A stretch of DNA of 64,000 bases from Lyophyllum atratum. Taxonomy: Eukaryota; Basidiomycota; Agaricomycetes; Agaricales; Lyophyllaceae. The DNA lies in contig JACGCN010000032.1 of the NCBI GenBank assembly GCA_014905825.1, positions 186,001-250,000 of the forward strand. Direction: 5' to 3'. Shown in pieces: positions 12,416 to 23,420 of the stretch. Both the position numbers and the translations under genes were made by a program. The notes below the pieces were generated by a model that had not been told where the DNA came from, ran no database searches, and was given only the letters and a program-made list of their open reading frames with translations. How positions within the stretch are numbered: position 1 is the stretch's first letter; each line of letters begins with the position of its first letter.

Positions 12416-12713
12416 CTTTCCTAAGCTGGGCATGCAGGTTGAAGGACGCGGAATGCTAGATGTGCGTTTATTCGGACAATTTTTCTCGACAAGTGGACCG
12501 CAAGAAAGTTCGGTTGGCGAAGAGACATTTGAGATAGATCTATCACCTTCCAATCGTAGAATCGACCAGCGATGCAAATAAGAAATGTATTAGAATAAAG
12601 CTCAGCCGGCCTCGTTCGAAGCCACAAGAGACAGTGGAGGAATAGCAGATTAAGGCTTCACTACAAGGTAGGTACCCAATGACCACGATTAGTGTCTCCT
12701 CGAGTCGAAACCG
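12416..12713. other. Spacer, no gene seen
   Basis: Between the Trs65 relic and the 3' end of GTPase copy 3. No domain or RNA gene recognised. Confidence 0.4.
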
Positions 12714-13801
12714 TTATATACCAATGCTTACCAAGAGTCTCAGGAAACGCTTGATCTTGCGAGCAGGAGGGATATTCAGCGCTTTGATCTGATTGAGACT
12801 CGACTGAATTTTCGCCTCGGATTCCGTAATTCTCTGGTGCATTTCTGGCCCTCTTCCTTCCTGTCGAAGCTGCGCAGCGGCGTTCTTCTGAATCTCGAGT
12901 AGCTCCTTCACTGTATAGCGCAGGGTGCGACCGGCTTCAGTTTCGGCAAGGATATTATCGATGTCCCCCAACTCGCGTTGGATCTGGACGGCGTCGAGGA
13001 CATTCTTGGCGAGGACAGAGTTAACTAGGCGTCGCGCTGAGCGTTGAGTGCCGTCGAATCGCTTGATGCTAGATCCAAGGCTTAGCATGTATTTCCAATG
13101 CTCGGTTTTCAGCTCCTTTTCGCGCTGCTCCCCGATTTCCTGAGTAACCTTGCTCCACTTTGTCGTGGCAAGAATGACGTTCTTGGTAGCTTCGATGCCG
13201 CACAGCTTGTTGAGCATATCCAGGTTTTTCCGCGCTGTTCCCCCTATCCGGTCCTGAGTGATATCGTGTAAATATATGACTCCAGCAAGCTTCATTTTGG
13301 CGTCATAACTGGAAAACATGTCATGGTAAGTGTTTATCATGTCAAGAGAGAATGGAGCTTACGAGCGAGTTAGCCAAATTGCGATACGCCTCAAAATCTC
13401 CCGGTCGTCAACAGTCGTATCGTCAAAACCAGGAGTGTCAATCACCACAATACGGCGATTTGGGAAATCGGGGTGCAAGAAGGCAAAGTACTCGATATGC
13501 GCCGTGTGTGATCTGAGGTCATGGCCAACAGGCGTAACATCTTGGCCGATTAATGTGTTGATGAACTGGTTTTAGGAGTGAGTTGAGGAAGAGGATTTTA
13601 GTGACGGGAGTAGACGAACTGTGCTTTTCCCCGATCCTGTGGGACCCATGATTCTAGTCGCCAGTCAGTGAGAGCACTTACATCTGGACCAGACGTGTGC
13701 ACGTACGGGACAATGATGTCGGTCTCCTTGGGATCGTTCATAAATACATCTTCTGGCCTGAGTTCTTTCTTCCAAGAATTTCTCTTTTTCGAATTGCCCA
13801 T
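12714..13801 (-). CDS. AIG1/GIMAP-like P-loop GTPase, copy 3
   Basis: Start ATG at 13801 gives MGNSKKRNSWKKELRPEDVF then NDPKETDIIVP. G1 is IMGPTGSGKST with the family intron right after it; then a FIN-type exon with VGHDLRSHTAH. G3 is RIVVIDTPGFDD, followed by REILRRIAIWL. After the next intron: AGVIYLHDITQDRIGGTARK, LDMLNKLCG and G4 LATTKWSKV. The C-terminal half is a charged coiled coil (LRYTVKELLEIQKNAA) and ends KRFLRLLVSIGI. A GTAAGC donor overlaps the last codons, so the true terminus may use another exon. Closest relative in the window is copy 6 at 32252-33368. An ATG two codons upstream (13807) is an alternative start. Confidence 0.85.
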
Positions 13802-14421
13802 GATCATCAGAGGAGTCGGCGGCGGGAGTCTGGAGGTGGAAGTATAAGATACAGCCCAAATTTAGACGGTGTCGAAGAAGAGGTCTTCAACAAGAGGAGC
13901 CGGAGGAGAATTGTTGCAGAGTCTCTGGACTTTGCCTGCGCACTTGCTTTGCGTATAAATGCATTCAACGGAATCCAACCTTCGAACTCCACATGTACGA
14001 CATGAGCAAACTTGCCCTTAAATAACTCGAAGCATCTGCGAGGCGAGTCATGAACTGTACTACGGATTTGAGTCTGCCAAGAACGTTAGTAAGTAGATGA
14101 AACGCGTCGCAGGAGTGAACTGCATAATTTGACCAACGAATTCTGAGGCCTGAGTGGCAAGTGCGTGCGGTGGGGCGCCTGGAAGAGTCGTGACCTCCCA
14201 AGATCAACTCGAAGAAATTCACTGGCAACTCGCGATCGCGAAGAACTTGTTTAGAACTGAAATCGATGCCAATCAACTAGGCCCGATTCTAAATTTCGCA
14301 GCCATTTACTTTGTATCTATCTTACTCAGGTATCTACAGTACCCTCTCCTCTCATAAACGTCCCTAAGCTTCCAGTCACACGAAGACTCAAAAAATCTAG
14401 GTAGACGACGCCGATTCAAAT
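13802..14421. other. Intergenic, no gene supported
   Basis: Upstream of GTPase copy 3 and downstream of the small basic protein gene. Several short overlapping frames on both strands, none with a recognisable domain. Confidence 0.4.
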
Positions 14422-14682
14422 TTATTTCTTTGGCACCTTTCCTCCAGGCGCCTTCGGTGTCGCACCGGCACCAGCACCGGTTGGGACCTTGGCGGCTCCG
14501 CCAGCCGGCTTGTCGGAGCTGGCTCCAGTAGCAGTCTGTGTACGGGCGGAAACCGGGGCCTTCCCAGTTCCGGCCTTGGCCTGAAGCATGGCGTGAGGGC
14601 TTGAAAGGAGCGGAAGCGATGATGAGTGCAGTCTTACCGTCTGGGTTTTTGACGAGGCGGATTTGGGGGTCTTTCCGGCCAT
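14422..14682 (-). CDS. Small Ala/Lys/Pro-rich hypothetical protein
   Basis: Start ATG at 14682. Two exons are likely: MAGKTPKSASSKTQT, then a short intron (GTAAGACT to CTTCAG), then AKAGTGKAPVSARTQTATGA and a tail ending APGGKVPKK. The product is about 70 residues, strongly basic, low complexity and probably disordered. The intron has clean GT/AG ends and keeps the composition continuous, which supports a real gene. No function can be assigned; small chromatin- or ribosome-associated proteins can look like this, but that is only a composition argument. Confidence 0.5.
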   Translation of the reverse strand: MAGKTPKSASSKTQTVRLHSSSLPLLSSPHAMLQAKAGTGKAPVSARTQTATGASSDKPAGGAAKVPTGAGAGATPKAPGGKVPKK

Positions 14683-14905
14683 TATGATCTGAATCAAGAA
14701 TTAGTGAAAGGATAATGAACGAACGGAGAGAAAAGAACCTAGACTGCGTTGAGATTCGTTGAGAAGATGAGGCGCTGACTGTGAAGGCTCTGAGGGTAGT
14801 CGGTGGAGTATGGAAACATGGCTGGTTGACATCCCGCTTTATACCGTACTGCTGAAATGAAGTCAGACGAGGGAAAACAGCGACCAAACAGGAGCGTGAA
14901 TTGTG

Positions 14906-15310
14906 CTATTCGCGAATCCACGATGGCGCAATAGGGGCAATTTTGGGAGAACTTCGGGTATGGTTAATCTTGAGTGCTGCGGGTGTATCGATAGAACCAA
15001 TCATCACGAGCTCGTTCGGATCGCTTGCCTTGAGAATGTCGATGACAGCGCACAGATAGAGTAGTTTTGCTGGATGAATTGCGATATTCCAGCCAATTGA
15101 ACTCGCGTACGTTTCATAGGCTTTCGCGAAGACAAGTCCTGGCTGGGCTTGGATAGTTGCGATATGAGGCGGCATGCTGGACCATTGGGGTGACGCATGC
15201 TTATCGGTGTGTTCGGTGCGTTCTGACATGACATGCCGTCGATGGTTCCTTGTCGTCGAATGGTGGGGCAAGTGTAAGACAAGGGAAGACTCGGTCCGAA
15301 AATGGGTCAT
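14906..15310 (-). CDS. Hypothetical protein, about 110-134 residues
   Basis: A single open frame without recognised domain. An internal Met (MSERTEHTDKHASPQWSSMP) is an alternative start. It reads plausibly (AKAYETYASSIGWNIAIHPA, LYLCAVIDILKASDPNELVM) but no homologue comes to mind. It could be an exon of a longer gene. Reported because the frame is longer than expected by chance here and is not a shadow of another gene. Confidence 0.33.
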   Translation of the reverse strand: MTHFRTESSLVLHLPHHSTTRNHRRHVMSERTEHTDKHASPQWSSMPPHIATIQAQPGLVFAKAYETYASSIGWNIAIHPAKLLYLCAVIDILKASDPNELVMIGSIDTPAALKINHTRSSPKIAPIAPSWIRE

Positions 15311-15569
15311 GGATTCTCTTCTGAACCCAGGTTAAGTTACATTTGATCGCCCCCTGTACACGGACATATACATATCTCTAATGCCCGAGGGCGAAAGTGC
15401 ATCATGACGACGCAAGGAGTACAAGAAACTCTTCGGAGAAATTCTAAGTCGTCTAGACTGCGGTTCGATGTCTTTAGGGGAATTATATTGTAGTAGTTCT
15501 AGGTCTAGACACAGTTATGTCAGAGATGGCAACATCAAAATCTAATGCGAACTTACGGTGGGCGATGTA

Positions 15570-15851
15570 TCATGGGTGGCTCCGTCGTCGGCGATGTCCA
15601 GATGTTTGCCGGCGAAGGTATGACGCTGCCGGTGTTCCTCTTATAGAAGGCATTTCGTCGACCTGCACTACGTCTCCTGGAGGTGCATGGGAGGATTTCG
15701 ATTGAAAAGGCCAAGTCCACCTTGCGTCGTTTGCCGCCCCAGGTAGCGCATCGGATATGGTCAAAGCAGGTGTAGAAGATGCAGATACGGCTCGGGTCGT
15801 AACTGAGAACACAACAGCGGTAGTCAGATACATGGACGGATTGAATCTCAT
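15570..15851 (-). CDS. Candidate small secreted protein
   Basis: Open frame of 93 codons beginning MRFNPSMYLTTAVVFSVTTR then AVSASSTPALTI. This is a plausible signal peptide with a cleavage site after AVSA. The mature part is Pro/Arg/Ser-rich without Cys pairs. A GTAAGT donor lies just downstream near 15556, so the true C-terminus may be spliced differently. No family recognised. The stretches 15311-15569 and 15852-16240 around it hold nothing I can identify. Confidence 0.3.
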   Translation of the reverse strand: MRFNPSMYLTTAVVFSVTTRAVSASSTPALTISDALPGAANDARWTWPFQSKSSHAPPGDVVQVDEMPSIRGTPAASYLRRQTSGHRRRRSHP

Positions 15852-16245
15852 GATCGGCGGAGAGTGGCGGTGTCTATACAGAAGGTCTATCAGAGCCTAG
15901 TAGTAACGAGAAGTAGGTCAACAAATATCTCCGATGGCCATATAAAGTTGAATGCATACCTCGAAAATTATCGTCTAACCGGGAAAGTAGGATCGAGCGG
16001 GTGACTGACAGAAGGATGGTGATGGGGAGTGGCATGATTTCACAATCCCGAACTCCTTTTCAAGAGTCTGCAACGTGCAAGAATCACAGGTGCATTTGCC
16101 TCGTTCTGGGGTAGCTGCCGCCTCGCGCAACGTGGTTGAGTGCAGGCTGGCAGGACAAAGGCAAGGAGGGCCGGCACGGGTGCGGCGCGGTTTCCCCGAA
16201 CTTCTCACGGAAGCATTTGAGTACACGCTTAGTCATTATTTATTA

Positions 16246-16776
16246 GGGTAGTTCAAAGCTGGGCGCTTAGCGCTGACGCTTTCCGCTTTCCGCTTTCGTT
16301 GGATGACAAATGTACCAATTTGAGATTCCGCCGTCACGCTCAATGGCTGCGCGATAACCTCTCCAAGATCTTTGAATCCAGAGATTAGACACCCGTATCT
16401 CTTCACAAAAAAACCCCACCAGGCCACTATTATTTAAATGGCTAATTTCAGTATTTTTTGCCCCTCGAAAATCTCGGAAAAAGTTGTCGACAATTTGATC
16501 TGGATCTGGCTACCGTCCTTGCTGTTGAAAAAACATACTATCTGAACGGGCGGCCTCCTGTGCCAAAAACAGGAAACCTACAGATTGTTTGGGTGTACGC
16601 TGTAATTTATCCCGACCACCACGACCGATTTGTTATGGTTTGGCCTGTACGGGCAGTACTGTGCCTGCTCACGTCACAAATGGTCACATAGCGGAATCTC
16701 AAATGAGTATATTTGTCATCCATCAAAAGCGGAAAGCGGAAAGCGTCAGCGCAAAGCGCCCAGCTTTGAACTACCC
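16246..16776. mobile_element. 531-bp MITE with 86-bp terminal inverted repeats
   Basis: Left end 16246-16331 (GGGTAGTTCAAAGCTGGGCG...) is the near-perfect reverse complement of 16691-16776 (...AGCTTTGAACTACCC). Only a handful of mismatches occur in 86 bases. Flanked by the direct repeat TATTA (16241-16245 and 16777-16781), a likely target duplication. The inverted ends carry repeated TTTCCGC units. No coding capacity. It lies 41 bases upstream of the NOSIP start codon, so it may supply part of that promoter or 5' UTR. Superfamily is not assigned. Confidence 0.9.
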
Positions 16777-16817
16777 TATTACTTCAACCTCAATCCAATC
16801 CACTACTCACCGTTGAA

Positions 16818-18154
16818 ATGACAAAACACAGCAAGAACAATACAGCTTCGTCTATCTTCAGCTACGCCGAGTATAAGAGATTGGACTATGGAACGAAACG
16901 CGTGCGTGCACTAAAACAATTCTCAAATATCAGCACCAACGCTGATTTGAAACCAGCAACGTCTTGGAAATGAATCAATGCGACGGTTCGATGCATGTGC
17001 TTTGTGCTTGAACCGTGCTCGAGAGCCTGTGGCTTGTAATGAGGGCCATCTATTCTGTAAGGAGTGTGTTTACACGGACCTCTGTGAGTTCTGTTCGCAG
17101 CAGATTCTATCGATTCCGACGCTGACCTCTCTAGTGTCACAGAAGAAGGATATTCAGCGACAGAAGCAGAAATTAGAGGCTCTCAAAGAAGAGGCTGAAG
17201 AAGAGAAGGAAAGAGCAAAGGAGGCCGCGCGAGAGCGTGTATTGCGAGATTTTGAGAAAGGACAGTTAGGGTTATCTGGAGCACCGTCAGCTGCTGGAAC
17301 CAAATCTGGAGGTGATGCAGATGAATGTGAGTCCCTTTTTTCTGAAACTTGACTGTTCTAACGCAGCGTTATGAAGCGAGAGGAATGAAACGTAAATTCG
17401 CTTTCGATTCATCAACGGTCGAAACTCTTGCACGAGAGGCGGAAGAGGCAGCTCTTCGGGAAATTGAACGCGAACAGGCTGAAGCGCTACGAAACAAGCT
17501 CCCCGATTTTTGGCTCCCTTCGTTAACGCCAACATATAGTTCATCGGGACCTCCGAAATCCTTGACGGACGTGAAAGTTCAAACAACTTGTCGTGGAGGC
17601 AATCCGGCACACCCAATCGCGTGAGTATGCGGTTTCTTTGCGTCAGGCATTGTTCTTGATCTAACGCGCTCCTGCAGTCTCAAGAACCTCATACCCGTCA
17701 AATTCACGTATCACAATGCCACCGCTGGACCCTCGCGGTCCACGGAGTCGACGCCTGGGGCCGTTGACGAGAAGCCAAAACAGGAAGAGCCTGAACCTAT
17801 GTGCCCATCATGTAAAAAGCACCTTTCTAACAGTGTTCTCATGTTCGGTATGGCCTTGATCTATTTTCTCCGTGAACTGAGTCCCTGATCAATGGGATTT
17901 CAGCGATGAAGCCATGTGGCCATGTCACATGTAAAACCTGCACCGACTCGCTCGTTCGCCCCGCCAAGCAATGCATCGTTTGCGATAAACAGCTAAAGGA
18001 GAAAGATATCGTGGAGTTAAAGAGGGAAGGTAATGTTAATCACTGATCTCTCTTTTTGGCTTCTTCTCTGATACATTCATGACCATCAGGAACTGGATTT
18101 GCCGGCGGAGGATTGGCAGAGACGTCGAAAGCCGGGATTGCTTTCCAAGGGTAA
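16818..18154 (+). CDS. NOSIP-like RING/U-box protein
   Basis: Nitric-oxide-synthase-interacting-protein family, a nuclear U-box-type protein seen in spliceosome and ubiquitin contexts. Start ATG 16818 gives MTKHSKNNTASSIFSYAEYK, the family hallmark. Exons: 16818-16901, 16957-17083, 17135 to about 17328, about 17370-17621, 17678-17847, 17904-18031, 18090-18154. Exon 2 carries the N-terminal zinc-finger half (CALCLNRAREPVACNEGHLF then CKEC). A Lys/Glu coiled coil follows, then ETLAREAEEAALR and DFWLPSLTP. The C-terminal RING-like part is CPSCKKHLSNSVLMFAMKPC then GHVTCKTCTDSL and CIVCDKQL. The exact join near 17328-17380 is uncertain. The expected order of domains is complete. Confidence 0.9.
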
Positions 18155-18913
18155 CCGCGATGGTCCAGTTTGTTCCAGGAACTCATCAACGACGAATAAC
18201 TGTACATTAATCAGCAGTATAGCATATTCTGAACCCTCTGCGGAAAGTCGGACTGGTCCTCTTCAATCATTCCTTTGCCTTCCTTTGAATCGAACCCACC
18301 ACCAGCACCATGTGACACGGTTGGGATTCTGATCACTCAGACTGCCGTAGTGCCTTGCCTTCTGAGGCGGAGGTCGCGGTCCGCCTTTTCCATCACGATG
18401 ATACTTAAGTGCGATGCCTCATTTTCCATTGCCGCCGTCGACATCATGTTTGGTAACACGCTGCATCTACTGGCAGCTACTACCAGCATCCTTGCAGCGA
18501 ACAATGCATCTTATTTCCAGCCTAACTCAACTGGCATCAAATTACAGAACGGTTTCGAGCGTGTGTACATCCAGGTAAGGCCTTCCAGACTTCCCGTGGG
18601 CCCAATGTTCACAGTCCCACGTGTGAACAGCCATTTGGGAACCACGGCATACGCGTTCGTGCGAGCCTCCTTAGAGATCCCACGGGAAATGAGCCGTCCG
18701 CCTTCTTCGACCCCCCGTTGGAGGGTCCTGGGGGGAACCAGGGACTAGCACATGATATCACTTTACCTTTTCAAGGCAGCGCCTCCCTGCGGAATGGAAG
18801 GCTCATTGTCCAAGTTTCACGCGGGGTCCTGTCGTTTTTGCGTGTCGAAGCGAATGGAACGACTTCTTTATTGACATCAGAATACTCTGACACGAAATCG
18901 CTACCGTCGAGAT

Positions 18914-20161
18914 AGGGCCTATAGAAATCACCGTGGCACTGCCGTGCAAGCGTGCGAAACGTCTTTTTTAGCGTGGCACGGCAGTAAGTAATTACCGTGC
19001 ATACGATAAATTACCGTGCAAATTACCTTTCTGCGTGCAGTTGGCGTGCAGGTCTGATTTCTGCCGTGCAGGATTGGTTTTGGCGTACATGCTCCTATAT
19101 AATAGCGCAGAGATAATGATGAATCATGATGACTTGCGACGTCGGAGGAACCTGCCATGTCACATGAACTCGGCAAAACTTCGACTCGCAAAGCCTTGTC
19201 TCCGCAGGCTGGGGGGTCTACAGCTAAGGTCAAACAACTATCAAACAATGAATATATGATCCATTTGAGCCCGTCAAAGAACCGACTTTGTACGTCCCAG
19301 ATGAGGATGCTACAAAATCTCAAAGCCGGGATATCTTCAACAATCTTGGAATGATATTGATACAGTTAATTAGGCTACGTGCTTGAAATGAATGTAGAGG
19401 TACAATAGGATATGGCTAAGTCCGTTTCTTTCTCCTGAAAATTGGGCGCTGCGTCTCGCGTGCGTGTAGTGGTCCCGTCACCGCTCCCTTCTCGGACTCT
19501 GTTCAGCTGAAGTAACTCGGATGTACATAACGGAAGAAGCCCTGTGGGTGCGGCAATGAGTACGTTGTAGTCAAAATGTTGATGATGTGTGACTTACGAG
19601 GGACCTCGTTGCTAAATAGTCGATATGGGAATGCAGGAATGAACAAACCTGACGTGGCTGAGCGCTGAGCGCTGAGCGCTGATCGATATCATTGGATGAT
19701 TGGGTCAGACCACGATCGAGGGCTTGGATCGACCCCGGGCCTCACAGGCAACTCTTCATCATCATCAGCGTGCACTCGAGTGCATCGACGTCCTCAGCGT
19801 GCACTCGTCTGCGTTGCCGCGCATTGACGTGCATTGACGTGCATTGACGTGCACTCGCGTGCAGTGCAGTGCACCTAGCGTGCAGTGCCGTGCAGGTAAC
19901 GTGCAACTTGCGTGCGAATGTGGCTGTGCTACCGTGCAAGCCACTTTTTGTCGTCAATTCGAGAGCCCTGACGAGCTTTCTGAACAGAAATTTGGCTTTA
20001 ATAATCGTGGTACGTAGTCTATACACCCTCTCCGAGTCATATAAAAGTCATAAGATGTCCCCACACCCGGATCCCAGCCTACATCGACGGACACTAGCGT
20101 GCCACGCTTGCACGCTAGTGGCACGCTTGCGTGCGAGTGCCACGGCGATTTTCCTATGCCC
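18914..20161. mobile_element. Non-autonomous hAT-like element inserted in the GH31 pseudogene
   Basis: The 1,248-bp insertion has imperfect inverted ends of about 40 bp: left GGGCCTATAGAAATCACCGT..., right end reverse complement GGGCATAGGAAAATCGCCGT.... It is flanked by the direct repeat GTCGAGAT (18906-18913 and 20162-20169); shared bases extend to 11, but the native site in the paralogue supports about 8. The interior is non-coding and full of GTGCA/GTGCC-type subterminal motifs, ACGTGCATTG tandem copies near 19823-19860 and GCTGAGC units near 19660. Duplication length plus end structure suggest hAT, but no transposase is present. Confidence 0.88.
19655..19940. repeat. Clustered short repeats (GCTGAGC units and GTGCA units)
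   Basis: Three tandem GCTGAGC copies near 19658-19682 are followed by ACGTGCATTG direct repeats and many GTGCAGTGC/GTGCAAGC motifs up to about 19940. These are probably subterminal transposase-binding repeats of the host element. A GCTGAGCGCTGAGCGCT run also occurs near 44550. Confidence 0.7.
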
Positions 20162-22861
20162 GTCGAGATATTATACGCAGGACTTCCGCTCATCGTCTTT
20201 CGCAGCGCAGTTTGCATTTAGTTCGACGCCCGATGAGCAGTTCTATGGAGCTGGCCAGCAGGAGTGCTGTAAAGACCATTCGGTTAACAAGAAAGGACAA
20301 GTGGTGGATCTGATCAATTACAACTCCCATGTCACGCTTCCTATCTACATGTCGGACAAGGTAAGTGAGCTTTACCGCCCCTGGCAGAAGAGGCCCTCAC
20401 TGGTGTTGGAAACAGGGATATCTCCAATTCTTCAATATGCCTAGTCAAGGGCGACTGGGTATGCATCCTTTCCAAACACTAAGATACTCTCCTAAGCTAT
20501 AACCTAGAATTTGGCCACCTTCGCACACGTTTCGAGACCAACGAGGCAACAGTCGTCGATTATTACATGTATGTCATTCGCTCACTGAAGTTTTTACTGT
20601 CAGTAACTTTGGCACCAGCACCACCGCTGATCCAGGAGACTATGATGCATTACAAGAGCAGTACACTGCGGTTACCGGTAAGCTCCTTCCGAGGTAGGCA
20701 ATTGTCGAAGCTCATCGGTGAAAATCAGGACGGCAACCGACTCCGCCCGACTTCATGTTAGGCTTCCAGCAATCGAAGCTCAGGTATTATAACCAGACGC
20801 AGGTCATCAAATTGGCTCAACGCTTCCACGATGAGAAAGTTAACGTCTCATTAATTGTCGTCGGTACGAGATCGTCCACCCTCCGCCGGTCGCGTCTGAT
20901 TTCGGGCTATGTAAACAGACTTCTTCGCTTGGAAATTTCAGGGCGACTGGTGCGCTGTCGCCCCCACTGAATTATTTGCGAGTACTCAGCTCTGCGCAGG
21001 TCATTCGATCCCCAGTTTTTCCCGGACCCTGCTGGCATGGCGGCGGAGGTCAAACGTATAACTGGCGCGGAGATGATGGTATCGATGTGGCCAAGCGTCG
21101 AGGATCTCTCCGTCAACTATATACCCCTGCAGCAACACGGTCTTCTGGCGACGACTAGAGACGGTCCCGGGGTCCAAGATTCATTCGAAGGCGTATACAC
21201 CCGACTTGGTGGGTGGCTTTCATTTTCATACGAGATGGATTCCGTTGATCGTACGTGCTCCGAAGTGGACTCGACGAATCCTGCGGCTCGGGAATTTATT
21301 TGTGAGCCCTTCGGCGCAAATGTTGCATGATTGATTTGACGAGGAAAATATCAAAAGGGAAACGACTGAATGAAAGTTATTTCTCGAAGGGTATACATAA
21401 TTTCTGGATCGATCAGGCAGACGGTGCGTTCCTTGCTAAGTATATGTACTTACCCTCATTTTTTCTTTTCTCTAGGCGGCACATTGGGAGAACCGTTTGA
21501 GAATAGTGACGTCAATCTGCAGTGTTGACTCTGATCTCCCCTCACCCATCACCTGCAGATGGCCAAGCTATCTCCTCGATCCCATTTGCTCGGTCTTTTG
21601 CTCAATACTTTATTGGAACACAAGAAGCGACAGGAAAAATGTATCCTTGGCTACATCAGCAAGCTATCGACGAAGGTTTGCGGAACCTCACAGGCACGGA
21701 CGCAAGGGCGACATCGTGTCAATACATGTCGCTTACAAGAAGCACCTTCGCCGGTGGACAGCGCTTCTGCTCATACCTCTGGAGTGGAGACACAGACTCT
21801 AGGTTTGATGTTCTCTTGCAGCAAATTACATCCGGTGTATCCGTAGCTGCTTCTGGAATCTCATCGTGGACGCTTGATATTGGGGATTTGCGGGTCTCGA
21901 CATTGATACCCTAGAAGTGAGGACGGTTCTAAGAGTCTCACATATGCATATTGATACGCATTCTCTAGGGGCGTGAACTCTTCGTACGTTGGTTTGCTAT
22001 GGGGGTATTCCTTCCGTTTGTATGTATTCGCAATGAGTATTCCAGTTGACATGCTGACTTTGACCACCTAGACGCGTGTGCATGCGTGCGCAGGCATGTT
22101 GGGATTTTTTTCGCAATCTGACCTCAATTTATAAAGGACTCGGACCTGTAACATTACGAGAGAAACTTCTCCACCACATGCTAATCCCTGTGGAAACGAA
22201 GTGAATTTCCGAAACTTTCACGTCACCTATTGAAGCTCTGACCTCGACTTATTCGCAGCCATGGTCTTACGGTGCTGATAACTTCGTCATTATCAAGAAG
22301 GCAAGCCTTCTATCGAATTGCTTGCTTCAATCTAACCATGACACCGAGTCCAGTACATCGAGCTGCGATATCAGCTTGTGCCCTACGTCAAAACTCTGTT
22401 TCGTATGTTACAGCAGACTGGGAAGACCATAATGCGGCCGCTCTACTACGATTTCTCCCACTCTGACCCATTTGTCGTGGAGGGAACACGATTCAACAAT
22501 CCTTCTATTGTGCATCAGTATATGTTTGGTGCGAATCATTATAACCCTATGCAATCCCGTATTCTCAAAGACTATGTTAGGCCCGCGTTTACTCATAGCG
22601 CCGGTCGGAGAACCCAATGTTACTGTAAAAGAAGTTTATCTGCCACGCATACCGAGGACCAACCTGGACCAGAAGCTCACATGGACCCATTGGTTCGCGC
22701 CATGTTTCTTACAACTCTTCATTCATTCACGCGTCGCATCTAGGTGGTCCGAGCAAGACTTTGGAACGGGTGGCAAGTTTGTGAACGTCAGCGCGAGACT
22801 CGACGAGATCCCGGTGTTTTATCTTGGGTCGAAGGAGGATATACTGCGTGGAGAAATTTGA

Positions 22862-23375
22862 TCTTTCCCGTCTGGTGTCAAAGATTTCAGTGATGTTGTC
22901 AATTGAACAGTCGTTGTGGAATGCAAGTTCCTGCTTTTCATCTTTCTTGGGGACAGTGAATATCGAAGTCGAGCCTCGTTTAGCCCGCTTTCCGTAAGTA
23001 CTCCAGTAACTATTCGACTGTCGAGTGATCTCCGTATGTCAACAGGCTGGGAGGTGGTACATTAGCGAAAGACAAAAGAATAACGAGCACAGCTGTTCTC
23101 GTTAGGGCGACGTGGAACGAACCTCTTGCATTTTCTCTTCCGATTCGGAAGGTCCTTATAATTAGCCTAGACGCCTGCTATGGAACTTTGTCTGACTTTA
23201 CTGGTCCAGTAGGTCAGAGCGAAGGTCGATGACTGGTGAGAAAGTTCACTCCACTTCGACATCTTAATCTTCTGATGTTCTATGTAGTCGGGTTCGTTAA
23301 AACCGTCATATGGCTTACCACACCTTCTCGGAGGTCTTCTTTACGCGGAAGGCACGGTCCGCGCTCGAGATGCAA
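22862..23375. other. Spacer between GH31 pseudogene and intact GH31 gene
   Basis: No gene is seen. It carries the presumed promoter of the intact gene at its right end. Confidence 0.4.
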
Positions 23376-23382
23376 TATAAAG
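23376..23382 (+). promoter_or_regulatory. TATA box candidate for the intact GH31 gene
   Basis: TATAAAG lies 45 bases before the ATG at 23421, in a plausible place for a short 5' UTR. Assigned by motif and position only. Confidence 0.4.
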
Positions 23383-23420
23383 CTGCCTCGTCGATTCTAT
23401 TTTTTCAGAAGAACCAAACC

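Larger units (their letters stand above)
18447..22861 (+). pseudogene. GH31 glycoside hydrolase pseudogene split by a transposon
   Basis: Parallels the intact GH31 gene at 23421-26576 along its whole length. It has a signal-peptide-like start at 18447 (MFGNTLHLLAATTSILAANN), YFQPNSTGIKLQNGFERVYI, and later SFEGVYTRL, the acid/base region WSGDTDSRFDVLLQQITSGV and a C-terminus VNVSARLDEIPVFYLGSKED. It is broken by a 1-base loss near 18675 (frame shift against LRDPTGNEPSAF) and by the 1,248-bp insertion at 18914-20161 between the codons for LPSR and YYTQDF. Downstream exons show further frame breaks and stops (for example near 21327 and 21913). Introns are retained, so it is a tandem DNA duplicate. 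Confidence 0.9.
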
